Counted from the stretch's first letter, positions 37,813 to 47,511 are shown. The stretch is 64,000 bases of DNA from Biformimicrobium ophioploci (GCF_030270605.1 NZ_BSYJ01000001.1:248001-312000), one strand, 5' to 3'. Made by a program: numbers and translations. Notes: a model not told the origin generated them from the sequence alone.

Positions 37813-37822
37813 CGGTGCGGGA

Positions 37823-38152
37823 TCAGATCTGGCCGTCGATGAACTCGGTCAGCTGGGCGCGGGACAATGCGCCGACTTTCATGCCCTCGACATTGCCGCC
37901 CTTGAACAGCAGCAGGGTCGGGATACCGCGCACATTGTACTTGGCAGCGGCCTGCTTGTTGGCATCCACGTCCACTTTGCAGATCTTCAGTTTACCGGCA
38001 TAGGTGCCGGCCAGGTCGTCCAGAACCGGCGCAATCATCTTGCACGGACCACACCAGGTCGCCCAGAAGTCCACCAGTACCGGGACATCGGATTTCAGGA
38101 CTTCAGCTTCAAATTCTGCGTCGGTTACATTTACGATCGCGTCGTGGCTCAT
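37823..38152 (-). CDS. trxA: Thioredoxin 1
   Basis: A small cytoplasmic disulfide reductase. It has 109 residues from ATG 38152 ([11 protein letters not shown]), which has GAGAG upstream; the open frame extends 50 codons further but is not protein-like there. The active site WCGPC gives C34 and C37; D27 (VLVDFWA) and the cis-proline in RGIPTLLLF are in place. It lies upstream of rho on the same strand with its own promoter and terminator, the trxA-rho order known from E. coli and Pseudomonas. Confidence 0.97.
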   Translation of the reverse strand: MSHDAIVNVTDAEFEAEVLKSDVPVLVDFWATWCGPCKMIAPVLDDLAGTYAGKLKICKVDVDANKQAAAKYNVRGIPTLLLFKGGNVEGMKVGALSRAQLTEFIDGQI

Positions 38153-38208
38153 AATTCTGTTCTCTCTTCGGTTGCGCGGCGGCTGCTTGCACCGCGAAGG
38201 CGGCAGCC

Positions 38209-38238
38209 ATGATAATGATTGCGCAATTGCGGTGGCAA
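38209..38238 (-). promoter_or_regulatory. Candidate sigma70 promoter of trxA
   Basis: On the minus strand: TTGCCA (5 of 6), 18 bases, TATCAT (5 of 6). The predicted transcript start near 38202 gives a leader of about 50 bases before trxA. Confidence 0.55.
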
Positions 38239-38342
38239 GCCCGCCGTTGGGAACGGCCGGTCGCAAACTTGCACCGCGCGCTGTTCCCTGAAATGGGGCC
38301 ACCAGCCCCGCAATTCAAGCTTTGCGCGGAATCTCGTCGAAA

Positions 38343-40496
38343 ATGCTATCAAAAAGAGCGATCCTGCTGCTAACCATCGCGTTAGCGCTGCTCCTTGGAG
38401 CCTTCCTGCTGGCCCAGCCAGAGGCCCTGTCACCCCAGCGGCTGCGCGATATCTACCAACAACAACCGCTCGCCAGTGCCGCGGGATACTTTGCCCTGTA
38501 CCTGCTGGTAGCGGCGCTGGCGCTGCCCGGCGCCGCGATTATGACCATGGCCGGCGGTGCCATTTTCGGCTTCTGGACCGGCCTGCTACTGGTTTCCTTC
38601 GCGAGCAGCATTGGCGCCACCCTGGCTTTCCTGCTGGCGCGTACCGTCGCACGCGACTGGGTCGCAAAGCGATTTGCCGGCCCGCTGGCAAAAATCAACG
38701 CCGGCATCGAGCGCGAGGGGGCCTTCTACCTGTTCAGCCTGCGGCTGATCCCGCTCATTCCATTTTTTGCCATCAACCTGGCCTTTGGCCTCACCCGCAT
38801 GCCCACGCGTACTTTCTACTGGGTAAGCCAGCTGGGTATGCTGGCGGGTACCGCGGTATTCGTGAATGCCGGGCATCAGATCGGCAATATCGAACAGCTG
38901 AACGCCGCCGGCATTCTCACCTGGCAGCTCTGGGGCGCCTTTGCCCTGCTGGCAATATTTCCCTACCTGGCGCGGTGGCTGTTGCGCCTGCTGGAACTGC
39001 CACTGACTGGCTGGTGGCGCGGTCGCCGCGCCTATCGTGGCTGGAGCAAGCCGGCGGCCTTTGATTACAACCTGCTGGTGATCGGCGCCGGCAGCGCCGG
39101 GCTGGTCAGCGCCTATATCGCCGCGGCACTCAAGGCGAAAGTCGGCCTGGTGGAGCGGTATGCCATGGGCGGCGACTGCCTCAATACCGGCTGTGTGCCA
39201 TCCAAGGCCCTGCTGGCTGCGGCAAAGGCCGCTCAGCACGCGCGCGAGGCCGATCGCTTCGGCGTCCGCACCGGCACGGTCGAAGTGGACTTCAACGCAG
39301 TCATGACGCATGTCCGCCAGGCGATCCGCCAGATTGAGCCGCACGATTCAGTCGAGCGCTTCGAAGGGTTGGGTGTACGCTGCCTGCAGGGCGACGCGAC
39401 CCTGACCTCACCGTGGACGGTATCGGTCGACGGCCGCGAGATCAGCGCCCGCGCCATCATCCTCGCCACTGGCGGGAGGCCGCATGTACCGGACATTCCC
39501 GGCCTGGATACGGTCGATTTCCTTACCAGTGACAGCGTGTGGTCGCTCTCGGCGCTGCCCCGGCGCCTGCTGGTGGTGGGCGGCGGCCCGATCGGCTGCG
39601 AACTGGCGCAGGCATTTGCACGGCTCGGCAGCGAGGTGACGCTCGCGGTGCGCGGGGAACGCCTGTTACCGCGGGAAGACACCCGCGCCAGTGCGTTGCT
39701 GGAGGCGCAAATGGAAGCCGAAGGTGTGCGCATCCTGCGCGGGCAGCAACCGACCCGGGCGAGCGCCAACGCCATGCAGTTCGATTGTGGTGGCAGCGCA
39801 AACACGGTGGAGTTTGACCGCCTGCTACTGGCCACCGGGCGCGAGGCGGCGACCGACAAGCTGGGGCTGGAGGCACTTGGTATCACTACCGATGCGCGCG
39901 GGTTTGTGCAGGTGGATGCGGCGCTGCGCACGCGCTTCCCGAATATTCTGGCCGCCGGGGACGTGGCGGGCCCCTACCTCTTCACCCATATGGCCGCGCA
40001 CCAGGCCTACTACGCCTGCACCAATGCGCTGTTCGGCCCGCTGCGGGCAACGCCGGTGGACTACAGCGCCGTGCCCTGGGCAACGTTTACTGAGCCGGAA
40101 GTCGCGCGGGTGGGCCTGAGCGAAGCCGATGCCAACGCCCAGGGTATTGCTTTCGAGGTCACCGCCTACGACCTGGAGGATCACGATCGCGCCATTGCCG
40201 ACGGCTGCGCAAGCGGTTTCGTGAAAGTCCTCACCCGCGCCGGCAGCGACCGTATCCTCGGCGCGACGATAGTGGGCAACGGTGCCAGCGAAATCATCGG
40301 CACGCTGGTGTTCGCCATGACCCACGGCATGGGCCTCAAGAAAATCATGGCCACCACGCATATCTATCCCACCTATGCGGAGGCGAGCAAATTTGCGGCC
40401 GGAGAATGGATGAAAGCGCGCAAGCCCGAGCGCGCGCTGGGCCTGCTGCAGAAATATTTCCGCCGCGTCAGGGGCAGTACCAGGCAAGAGGGTTAG
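38343..40496 (+). CDS. Fusion of TVP38/TMEM64 (VTT) membrane domain with FAD-dependent disulfide oxidoreductase
   Basis: A predicted inner-membrane flavoenzyme of 717 residues from ATG 38343; a TTG at 38322 would add 7. The N-terminal 230 residues are a VTT/DedA-like multi-helix membrane domain (YLLVAALALPGAAIMTMAGG; SLRLIPLIPFFAINLAFG). From about 238 a pyridine nucleotide-disulfide oxidoreductase follows: LLVIGAGSAG FAD fold, redox GGDCLNTGCVPSK with C279 and C284, the NAD fold LLVVGGGPIGCE, and the C-terminal dimer motif HIYPTYAE that supplies the catalytic His/Glu. It most resembles the mercuric reductase/lipoamide dehydrogenase group without an N-terminal heavy-metal domain. Substrate unknown. 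Its stop overlaps that of hemW on the other strand. Confidence 0.9.
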   Translation: MLSKRAILLLTIALALLLGAFLLAQPEALSPQRLRDIYQQQPLASAAGYFALYLLVAALALPGAAIMTMAGGAIFGFWTGLLLVSFASSIGATLAFLLARTVARDWVAKRFAGPLAKINAGIEREGAFYLFSLRLIPLIPFFAINLAFGLTRMPTRTFYWVSQLGMLAGTAVFVNAGHQIGNIEQLNAAGILTWQLWGAFALLAIFPYLARWLLRLLELPLTGWWRGRRAYRGWSKPAAFDYNLLVIGAGSAGLVSAYIAAALKAKVGLVERYAMGGDCLNTGCVPSKALLAAAKAAQHAREADRFGVRTGTVEVDFNAVMTHVRQAIRQIEPHDSVERFEGLGVRCLQGDATLTSPWTVSVDGREISARAIILATGGRPHVPDIPGLDTVDFLTSDSVWSLSALPRRLLVVGGGPIGCELAQAFARLGSEVTLAVRGERLLPREDTRASALLEAQMEAEGVRILRGQQPTRASANAMQFDCGGSANTVEFDRLLLATGREAATDKLGLEALGITTDARGFVQVDAALRTRFPNILAAGDVAGPYLFTHMAAHQAYYACTNALFGPLRATPVDYSAVPWATFTEPEVARVGLSEADANAQGIAFEVTAYDLEDHDRAIADGCASGFVKVLTRAGSDRILGATIVGNGASEIIGTLVFAMTHGMGLKKIMATTHIYPTYAEASKFAAGEWMKARKPERALGLLQKYFRRVRGSTRQEG

Positions 40497-41638
40497 AGGT
40501 ACCGGGTCAGCATCTCGTCGACGAAATCAAAGCCCTCCGGTGTGGCCGCCAGGCGTTCGCTGCCGGCAACCGCCAGTCCCTGCGCCTGCAGCTGCCGCCA
40601 CTGGGGCTCCAGCGCAGACAGCGGCAGGCCGGTGGCACTCGGAAAAAGCTTCGCCGGCACCCCGTCAACAAGGCGCAGTGCATTCATCAGGAATTCGAGT
40701 GGCCGCTCCTTTTCACTGACCAGCTTGAGCTCCGGCAGGTGCATACTGGCAGAAAGGTAATGGCGCGGGTGGCGGGTGCGCTGGGTGCGGCCGACCCGGT
40801 TACCGTCCGGTAGCGTGATCTTGCCATGCGCACCGGCGCCCACACCGATGTAATCGCCAAACGACCAGTAGTTGATATTGTGCCGCGCGCGCTGACCCGG
40901 CTGGGCGTAGGCGGAAATCTCGTAACGCGGATACCCGGCTTCAGCCAGGCGCGCGCGGCCGGTGGCCTGCATCTCGATCACCCGCTCGTCCGCGGGCACC
41001 TTCGGCGGATGCCGGTAAAATTCCGTATTCGGCTCGATGGTGAGCTGGTACCAGGATATATGCGGTACACCCAGCGCAATCGCCGTATCCAGGTCCCGCA
41101 GCGCATCCACAGTGGACTGGCCCGGCAGCGCATGCATCAGGTCGAGGTTGATATTGTCGAAGCCGGCCTCGCGCGCAACGCCCACAGCCACCCGCGCTTC
41201 GTCGGAAGAGTGGATGCGGCCGAGGTTACTGAGCTGCAGCGGATCGAAGCTCTGCACCCCGATCGACAGGCGATTGACGCCCGCCGCGCGGTAGCCGGAA
41301 AACTTTTCCTGCTCGAAGGTGCCGGGGTTGGCCTCAAGGGTGATCTCGATATCCGCGGCAAAGCCGAATGTGCGTTCCGCAGTTTGCAGGATCTGCGCGA
41401 TGGCGGCGGCGGAAAACAGGCTGGGTGTACCACCGCCGAAAAAAATCGTCTGCAGGTGGCGACCCTGCGCCCAGCCGGCCTGGCTCTGCATGTCCGCCGC
41501 CAGCTGCTCTACATAGTCCTGTTCGGGAATGGAGTGATCGCCCACTCCGTGTGAGTTGAAATCACAGTAGGGACATTTGCGCACGCACCACGGCAGGTGA
41601 ATATAGAGCCCGAGAGGCGGTAACTCGAGATGGGTCAC
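40493..41638 (-). CDS. hemW: Haem chaperone HemW (radical SAM, formerly HemN-like)
   Basis: A radical SAM protein that binds haem and delivers it to cytochromes; it is not the coproporphyrinogen oxidase. It has 381 residues from GTG 41638, one base after the rdgB stop; the open frame extends 147 codons upstream but that part is antisense-like shadow within rdgB. The 4Fe-4S motif CVRKCPYC gives C18, C22, C25; FFGGGTPSLF and NYWSFGDYIGVGAGAHGK are family motifs, and it lacks the extra Cys of HemN. The rdgB-hemW order is conserved. Confidence 0.95.
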   Translation of the reverse strand: MTHLELPPLGLYIHLPWCVRKCPYCDFNSHGVGDHSIPEQDYVEQLAADMQSQAGWAQGRHLQTIFFGGGTPSLFSAAAIAQILQTAERTFGFAADIEITLEANPGTFEQEKFSGYRAAGVNRLSIGVQSFDPLQLSNLGRIHSSDEARVAVGVAREAGFDNINLDLMHALPGQSTVDALRDLDTAIALGVPHISWYQLTIEPNTEFYRHPPKVPADERVIEMQATGRARLAEAGYPRYEISAYAQPGQRARHNINYWSFGDYIGVGAGAHGKITLPDGNRVGRTQRTRHPRHYLSASMHLPELKLVSEKERPLEFLMNALRLVDGVPAKLFPSATGLPLSALEPQWRQLQAQGLAVAGSERLAATPEGFDFVDEMLTRYL

Positions 41639-41639
41639 T

Positions 41640-42248
41640 TCAGTGTTCTTCTGCCAGCGCCTGCCAGGCAGCCGCAAAATGCTCCATGGCGCGGGCGCGG
41701 TGGCTGATGCGGTTCTTGGTTTCGCGCGCCAATTCCGCCGAGCTGCAGCGGTGCTCCTCAACCCAGAACAGCGGGTCGTAGCCAAAACCCTGCTCGCCCC
41801 GAGGGGCCTGCAGGATCCGCCCGCGCCAGCTGCCGGTGCATACGACCGGCACCGGGTCTTCGGCGCTGCGCACAAATGCCAGCGCACAGTAAAAAGCCGC
41901 ACCGCGATGGCTATCGTCCACGCCCTGCAACGCCTCCAGCAGGCGGCTGTTGTTCTTCGCGTCGTCCGCGCCGGCACCGGCGAAGCGCGCAGAGTAGATC
42001 CCCGGGGCACCCCCCAGTGCGTCGACCGCCAGCCCCGAGTCATCCGCGAGTGCCGGCAAGCCGCTGTGGCGGGCGGCATTGCGCGCTTTCAGGATGGCAT
42101 TCTCGATAAAGCTGAGCCCGGTCTCCTCCGCCTCCGGCACATCGAACGCGAACTGCGGCAGGACTTCGACCTGCCACTCGGAAAAGATCTGGGAAAACTC
42201 CCGCAGCTTGCCGGCGTTGCCGCTGGCAAGCACGATTTTGTCGATCAT
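41640..42248 (-). CDS. rdgB: dITP/XTP pyrophosphatase
   Basis: Removes non-canonical purine triphosphates (dITP, XTP) before they enter DNA. It has 202 residues. The substrate loop SGNAGK is at 9-14, and the metal-binding acidic residues are in [21 protein letters not shown] and [13 protein letters not shown]. The late FGYDPLFW and SHRARAM motifs are typical. It starts at ATG 42248, 57 bases after the DUF4426 gene, and its TGA is one base from the hemW GTG. Confidence 0.97.
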   Translation of the reverse strand: MIDKIVLASGNAGKLREFSQIFSEWQVEVLPQFAFDVPEAEETGLSFIENAILKARNAARHSGLPALADDSGLAVDALGGAPGIYSARFAGAGADDAKNNSRLLEALQGVDDSHRGAAFYCALAFVRSAEDPVPVVCTGSWRGRILQAPRGEQGFGYDPLFWVEEHRCSSAELARETKNRISHRARAMEHFAAAWQALAEEH

Positions 42249-42305
42249 TATTTTCTGCTGTGTCGTGTCTGTCAGAATCGCAGCGCTAGAGCGCCACGGA
42301 ACCGC

Positions 42306-42755
42306 TTACTTGTCGAGCTTGCGGCGGAAATCCACCTGCGCGACCTCGCCATTGGGCAGTTCGACTTCGATGCGGAAAGTCAGGGTTTCCTCATCGTTGT
42401 AGCGCAGCGGCGCAAGATAGTAGACCGCATCCTTTTCGCGCACCTCGATAAACTCCAACGGACGGCGCTGTTGCATCAGGTTGGAAGCCTGGCCACTGAT
42501 CTTGGCCGGCAGGCCCTTGGCCTCGCCTTTCTTCACCACCGCCACGTTGACATAAACGCGGTCCTTGGCGCGCACCAGGTTGTAATTGCTGGCGATCTCG
42601 GGGGTGAGGAAGTCGCTGTTGAATACGGAAAAAATGACTCGGTAATCACCGAAATCCTTATGGGTATCAATTTCCTTTGCCTGCTGGGCGTTAGCCGAAA
42701 ATGCCAGCATAAATGCGCAAGCTAGGAAAAAGGTCTTGTGGATCAGGGTTTTCAT
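42306..42755 (-). CDS. DUF4426 secreted protein
   Basis: A small exported protein of unknown function, conserved between metW and rdgB in Pseudomonas (PA0388). It has 149 residues, with a signal peptide to about 23 (ending SANA). The mature part is a single beta-rich domain: DFGDYRVIFSVFNSDFLTPEIA, NLVRAKDRVYVNVAVVKK and a Phe/Arg-rich end (VDFRRKLDK). There are no cysteines in the mature domain and no catalytic motif that I can recognise. It is probably cotranscribed with metXW. Confidence 0.9.
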   Translation of the reverse strand: MKTLIHKTFFLACAFMLAFSANAQQAKEIDTHKDFGDYRVIFSVFNSDFLTPEIASNYNLVRAKDRVYVNVAVVKKGEAKGLPAKISGQASNLMQQRRPLEFIEVREKDAVYYLAPLRYNDEETLTFRIEVELPNGEVAQVDFRRKLDK

Positions 42756-42791
42756 CCCGGCGATCTCCTGTGGTTTCGCGCTTTGCAGCTT

Positions 42792-43403
42792 TTAGTCTAG
42801 CGACAAATCGGCGCTGCGAGCGAGGTGGTAGATGGCGGTCTCGCCAAACAGGTTTGGCATCCAGTCCTTCAGCAGCCGCCCCGGCCAGGTAGCCGAGACC
42901 ACCTGGCGGCGCAATATATGCCAGCCGTTCTCACGGCACAGCACCTCGAAGTCGCGGAATGTGCAGAAGTGGATATTGGGCGTGTCATACCATTCGTACG
43001 GCAGGCGTTTGGATACCGGCATGCGCCCGCCAAATGCCAGCTGCAGGCGTGCCTGCCAGTGGCCGAAGTTGGGGAACGTGATGATGCACTGCTTGCCCAC
43101 CCGCAGCATTTCCTCCACGGCATGGTGCGGGTAGCGCAGGGTCTGCAATGCCTGGGTCATCACCACCGTGTCGAAGCTGGCGTCGGCAAAGTTGCCAAGG
43201 CCGCGGTCCAGGTTCTGCTCCAGTACGCTGACGCCACGTGCCACGCAGCGCTCGATCTGCAATGGGTCGATCTCCAGGCCGTAGCCGCGCACCTGCTTGT
43301 CGCGGGCCAGCGATTCCAGCAGGGTGCCGTCGCCGCAGCCGAGGTCGAGCACGCGGGAACCGGCTGCGATCCAGTCCCGGATCAGGTTCAGGTCTGTGCG
43401 CAT
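42792..43403 (-). CDS. metW: Methionine biosynthesis protein MetW
   Basis: A SAM-methyltransferase-fold protein that works with MetX in homoserine acylation; MetX of this type needs MetW for full activity in several proteobacteria. It has 203 residues. The nucleotide-binding motif VLDLGCGDGTLL is near 18-29, with FDTVVMTQALQTLRYPH, IITFPNFGHWQARLQL and WHILRR typical of MetW. The ATG 43403 overlaps the metX stop by one base (TGATG), which fits a two-subunit enzyme. Confidence 0.96.
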   Translation of the reverse strand: MRTDLNLIRDWIAAGSRVLDLGCGDGTLLESLARDKQVRGYGLEIDPLQIERCVARGVSVLEQNLDRGLGNFADASFDTVVMTQALQTLRYPHHAVEEMLRVGKQCIITFPNFGHWQARLQLAFGGRMPVSKRLPYEWYDTPNIHFCTFRDFEVLCRENGWHILRRQVVSATWPGRLLKDWMPNLFGETAIYHLARSADLSLD

Positions 43404-44578
43404 CAGTCCGCCACCCCTTTCATGTAACTGGCAAACAGGCGCTCGTAGCGCGCATTCGGCAACAGGAAGGCGTCGTGCCCCATATCGGATTCAATCTCGG
43501 CGTAGCTGACCGGCACATTGGCATGCACCAGCGCATCCACCAGCTCCCGCGAGCGTTCCGGCGCAAAACGCCAGTCGGTCGTGAACGACACCACAAGGAA
43601 GCGACACTGCGCATTGCGGAACGCCGCCACCGGGTCGTCACCGAAGTCGCGGGCCAGGTCAAAATAGTCCAGCGCCTTGGTCATCAGGATGTAGGTATTG
43701 GGATCGAAGCGGCCGGAGAAATTCTCTCCCTGGTAGCGCAGGTAGCTCTGGATCTGGAACTCGACCTCGTCCCCCTTGTGAAAATCACCGCGGCGCAGCT
43801 CGCGCCCAAACTTCTGCCCCATAACGTCATCGGAGAGATAGGTGATATGGCCGATCATGCGCGCCAGCGCCAGCCCCTTGCGCGGCAGTGTGCCCTGCTC
43901 CAGGTAGCGGCCGTCACAGAAGTCCGGGTCCGAGGTAATCGCCTGGCGGGCGGTCTCGTTGAAGGCGATGTTCTGCGCGGTCAGTTTCATGGCGGAAGCA
44001 ATGACCACCGCGTGGCGCAGGCGGTGCGGGTACATCAACGCCCAGCGCATGACCTGCATGCCGCCGAGGCTGCCGCCGATCACCGCGGCCCACTGGCCGA
44101 TACCGAGCAGGTCGGCCAGGCGCGCCTGGCTGTTGACCCAGTCACGCACCCGCAGCGACGGGAAGTCCGGCCCCCAGGGTTTGCCCGTGCGGGGGTCGGC
44201 ACTGGCCGGGCCGGTGGAGCCGTCGCAACCACCGAGGTTATTCAGGCTGACGACAAAAAAGCGGTCGGTGTCGATCGGCTTGCCGGGGCCAATATAGTGG
44301 TCCCACCAGCCCGGGCGCCGGTCACTTTCGCTGTGGTACCCGGCGGCGTGATGGTTACCGGACAGGGCGTGGCAAATCAGGATCGCATTACTTTTGCTGG
44401 CATTCAGCGCACCGTAGGTTTCATAGACAAGCTCGTAATCCTCGAGCGTACGGCCGCAGGCCAGCGCCAGCGGCTCGCTGAAACGGGCGCGCTGCGGCAC
44501 CACAATGCCGACAGAGCCGGGTTCCGCAGTAACGGCCTTGCCGGTGGCGGAATCCAGCGGGGAGTTGGGGTTGGACAC
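43403..44578 (-). CDS. metX: Homoserine O-acyltransferase (succinyl/acetyl)
   Basis: Acylates homoserine, the first committed step to methionine. It has an alpha/beta-hydrolase fold. From GTG 44578 it has 391 residues; GTG 44590 would add 4 and ATG 44710 would overlap the GTPase gene, so 44578, with TGGA upstream, is preferred but uncertain. Motifs: [23 protein letters not shown], the nucleophile Ser in [12 protein letters not shown], the late Asp in TDWRFAP and His in [10 protein letters not shown]. Whether the acyl group is succinyl or acetyl cannot be decided from these motifs alone. Confidence 0.95.
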   Translation of the reverse strand: MSNPNSPLDSATGKAVTAEPGSVGIVVPQRARFSEPLALACGRTLEDYELVYETYGALNASKSNAILICHALSGNHHAAGYHSESDRRPGWWDHYIGPGKPIDTDRFFVVSLNNLGGCDGSTGPASADPRTGKPWGPDFPSLRVRDWVNSQARLADLLGIGQWAAVIGGSLGGMQVMRWALMYPHRLRHAVVIASAMKLTAQNIAFNETARQAITSDPDFCDGRYLEQGTLPRKGLALARMIGHITYLSDDVMGQKFGRELRRGDFHKGDEVEFQIQSYLRYQGENFSGRFDPNTYILMTKALDYFDLARDFGDDPVAAFRNAQCRFLVVSFTTDWRFAPERSRELVDALVHANVPVSYAEIESDMGHDAFLLPNARYERLFASYMKGVAD

Positions 44579-44636
44579 TAACAAATCCACAGTCAGGTTG
44601 AAGGGCCCGCGTGCGGGCCATGTTACTGGCGGCGCC

Positions 44637-46604
44637 TCAGGCGGGCGTCCGGGTCCCCTTGAGCGGGGTAACGTTATTTGCGAGCGGGGCCTCGCGGGGT
44701 TGCGGCGCACTCGCTGCCGACTGCCGCATCAGTGTCTCCAGCACCTGTAGCGCTTCGCTGTTGCGACGCAGTTCGCTCTCGAGTACACGCAGGTCGCCCC
44801 GGCGGGTCGCGGACTTCTGCTTGATTTCCGTCAGCTTCTGGATGTATCGGTCCAGCAGGTGCTTCTGGTACTGGACATGCTGGCGCAGCGGCTCCAGGGC
44901 CAGGTCGATCCAGTTGTCCACCTGCTCATGCAGGCGCTCGTACAGGCTGCAGACCTCATTGGCAACGGTCTCCAGGAAACGCTCCGTCAGGCGGCTGCGA
45001 CGCACCAGCAGTAATTGCGGTGAGCGACGCAGGTGCGTTGCCTGCTGGTGCAAACCCTGCAGGGCTTGCCGGCAATGGGAAATATCCAGGTACTGCTGCT
45101 TCGACTCGGCACTGCCAATGCCGGCGCGGCTGTAGATGCCGTCCAGCAGGCGATTGGCCTGGTCCACTTCCCGCTCCAGGTTCAGCATCTGGCCATCGAC
45201 CGCCTCCATAAAGCCGTCGATGGCCCGGGCCATGCCAAGTGGGCTCCAGCGTTCAGCCAGCGCGGAGCGCGTATCCTCGATCAGGCGTCGCAGCTGACCC
45301 TGGGCGACCGGCGCCACCAGCGCCGCGCGCTGGCGCTGCAGGGAGCGCTGGCTGGCCTTCAGCCCCAGCAATTCCTGCTGGCAACGCTTGTGCTGTCCGC
45401 GCACGGTCACCTGCAGCTGCTCCAGTTCGTTCTGCTGGTTGCTGCTGGCCGCGCTCTTCTGCAGGCTGCGCAGGCTGTGCTCACTGCTGTTGATGCGCCG
45501 CTTGAGGAGGTCGCGGGTATCCGCCATCAGGGTCATGGTCTGGTGCAGGATCCGGTGATTCGCGACCTTGTGACGATGGGCCTGCAGGCGCTCGACCAGC
45601 AGCGCTTCGAACTCGCCGAAGCGACTGCGCTGTAAAAGGGCCTGGTCGCGCTGTTGCCGCGCCAGCAGGGCCTGCTTGGCAGAAACCCCAACGATATGGT
45701 TCGGTTGCAACGCCAGCAGGTGCGAGACTTCGGCGCGCATACGCCGCATGAGCGCTTCTGCATCCTCGTCGGGATCGTCCCAGAGGCTGTCGATCTTGTT
45801 GAGCAGGGCAAAAATCGAGGTGCCGCGATTCTGCATCAGCGGCACCAGGTGGGTTTCCCACATGTTCAGGTCTGTACCGGACACACCGGCATCCGCGGAC
45901 AGCAGGAAAGCAACCGCCTGCGCGCCCGGCAGTGTGCTCAGGGTCAGTTCAGGCTCGTTGCCGAGCGCATTCAGTCCGGGGGTATCGATAATGCGCAGGC
46001 CCTGTGCCAGCAGCGGGTGCGGCATATTGATCAGCGCATAGCGCCAGGCCGGCACCTCCACCAGATTGCCATTGCGGTCCAGGTGACGGCGGTCGAAACC
46101 GTAGCGCGCCGCCTCATCCGGCAGCACCGACTTGGTAGCGGCGACCTTGAGCAGGGCATTACGGGTGGCCTCGGCATCGCTCGGGTCAAAGTCCACGCTG
46201 ACCCACTTCTGCGGGATGCGGCGGAAGCTCTCGAGGCTGGTATTGGTGGCGAGCGTCTCGATCGGCAGCAGACGCACACAGGCACTGTCGCTGCCATCGC
46301 TGTAGATTTCCGTCGGGCACATGGTGGTGCGGCCCGGGCGCGACGGCAGCAGGCGCTGGCCGTAGGTGTGCGACAGCAGGGCATTGATCAGTTCCGTCTT
46401 GCCGCGGGAGAACTCCCCTACGAGGGCGACGGTGAACTGGTCTTCCTCCAGCAGGCGCTGCGCCTGGCGCACCATCTGGCGCGCGCCACTGGAATTGGGG
46501 AAATGCTGCTCGAGCCAGTTGTGGAAATCCCTGAACTGCTCGCCCAGCGACTTCTTCCATTGATCGTATTCAGCGATATGCTGTCGCAAAACTGCTTCTT
46601 CCAT
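44637..46604 (-). CDS. Dynamin-like GTPase
   Basis: A bacterial dynamin-family GTPase of 655 residues. G1 is GEFSRGKT at 63-70, G2 lies near TTMCPTE (93-99), G3 is DTPG at 207-210, and G4 is NKID at 269-272. A long helical region of coiled-coil character follows (about 300-640), with no clear transmembrane hairpin. Dynamin relatives in bacteria act in membrane remodelling, cell division or phage defence; none of these is shown here. It has a good ribosome site (AGGA), and sits between metX and yggT, where Pseudomonas has a different or shorter gene. Composition matches its neighbours. Confidence 0.88.
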   Translation of the reverse strand: MEEAVLRQHIAEYDQWKKSLGEQFRDFHNWLEQHFPNSSGARQMVRQAQRLLEEDQFTVALVGEFSRGKTELINALLSHTYGQRLLPSRPGRTTMCPTEIYSDGSDSACVRLLPIETLATNTSLESFRRIPQKWVSVDFDPSDAEATRNALLKVAATKSVLPDEAARYGFDRRHLDRNGNLVEVPAWRYALINMPHPLLAQGLRIIDTPGLNALGNEPELTLSTLPGAQAVAFLLSADAGVSGTDLNMWETHLVPLMQNRGTSIFALLNKIDSLWDDPDEDAEALMRRMRAEVSHLLALQPNHIVGVSAKQALLARQQRDQALLQRSRFGEFEALLVERLQAHRHKVANHRILHQTMTLMADTRDLLKRRINSSEHSLRSLQKSAASSNQQNELEQLQVTVRGQHKRCQQELLGLKASQRSLQRQRAALVAPVAQGQLRRLIEDTRSALAERWSPLGMARAIDGFMEAVDGQMLNLEREVDQANRLLDGIYSRAGIGSAESKQQYLDISHCRQALQGLHQQATHLRRSPQLLLVRRSRLTERFLETVANEVCSLYERLHEQVDNWIDLALEPLRQHVQYQKHLLDRYIQKLTEIKQKSATRRGDLRVLESELRRNSEALQVLETLMRQSAASAPQPREAPLANNVTPLKGTRTPA

Positions 46605-46850
46605 TGTTCCTGCACTGGTATTGATCCGCCATTACACCCTGCTGTACCTCTTCATCCTTGAATGCAACGCGGGGGCTGGCGCTTATTTTGGAAAAACGGG
46701 CGGCAATTGAGAAGCCTCCGCCGGCGTTTTTGCGGATTTAATCCGAAAAAGAGTGGAAATCCCGCCTGGATCGGTACCAACGCGCCAGAAAAGGCCCGTA
46801 ACACTGTCCGCTTTCCGGGTGAAAACCCGCCTGGACCAGAGCCCGGGGAT
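46605..46850. other. 246-base gap between the GTPase and yggT
   Basis: No gene seen. It must carry the GTPase promoter on the minus strand; I found only weak matches. A small stem cggat/atccg with flanking T and A runs lies near 46732-46752. On the minus strand the A-run follows the stem, so it is not a canonical terminator for yggT. Confidence 0.5.
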
Positions 46851-47438
46851 TCAGAGCCCGAGGAAGTAGCCCGCGCGCATGTGCGCGCCCTGCGCCAGGG
46901 CGCGGATCAGGATGTCCACCACCCCGAGCCCGAGCAGCACGAAGATCGGGCTGATATCCAGACCACCCATCGGGGGGATCAGCTTGTGGACCGGCGCCAT
47001 GATCGGGCGCAGCAACTGCGACAGCAGTTCCAGCACCGGGTTGCGGCTGCCGGGGGCTATCCAGCTGGCGATGATACTGACGATCAGGGCCCAGAAATAA
47101 ATCTTGGCCATAGTAGAGAGGACCCCGATGGCGGACCAGATAAGCGCCTGCAGGACCGGCACCGCCTTGCCCAGCACCATCAGGGTCTTGCCCTCCACCA
47201 GCACAAAGCCCACCAGCAGCGCCAGTACCAGCGATGCCAGGTCCAGGCCACCGAGGCCGGGAATCACCTTGCGCAGCGGTTTCAGCAGCGGATTGGTAAA
47301 ACGGACAATGCTCTGCGATACCGGGTTGTAGAAGTCCGCACGGGCTAGCTGCAGCATGAAACGCAGCAGTACCATGATCAGGAACAGTGTTGCCAGTGTC
47401 TGCAGGACCAGTACACCAATCTGGCTGGCGACATTCAT
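46851..47438 (-). CDS. yggT: YggT family membrane protein
   Basis: A small integral membrane protein with two YGGT repeats, 195 residues from ATG 47438 (MNVASQIGVLVLQTLATLF), with GGAGA upstream; the longer open frame lies over proC. Each half has the R-x3-PLLKPLRKVIPGLGGLD or LLRPIMAPVHKLIPPMGG pattern after a hydrophobic segment. About four transmembrane helices. YggT relatives affect osmotic shock response in E. coli and are linked with division/septum organisation in other phyla. It lies 73 bases after proC, the conserved order proC-yggT. Confidence 0.94.
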   Translation of the reverse strand: MNVASQIGVLVLQTLATLFLIMVLLRFMLQLARADFYNPVSQSIVRFTNPLLKPLRKVIPGLGGLDLASLVLALLVGFVLVEGKTLMVLGKAVPVLQALIWSAIGVLSTMAKIYFWALIVSIIASWIAPGSRNPVLELLSQLLRPIMAPVHKLIPPMGGLDISPIFVLLGLGVVDILIRALAQGAHMRAGYFLGL

Positions 47439-47511
47439 CGGGGCGCATTCTCCATTATTATGCTTTTTGCCAAGCTTGCAGGCCTGTGTATTTCGGCAGG
47501 ATCCGGCGCGC

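Noticed and set aside
41639-42079. Extension of the hemW frame upstream into rdgB
   Set aside because: The HemW family starts close to the GTG 41638; the upstream part is Arg/Thr/Ala shadow of rdgB.
44579-44710. Longer metX from ATG 44710
   Set aside because: It would overlap the GTPase gene by 74 bases and add Arg/Pro residues absent from MetX proteins.
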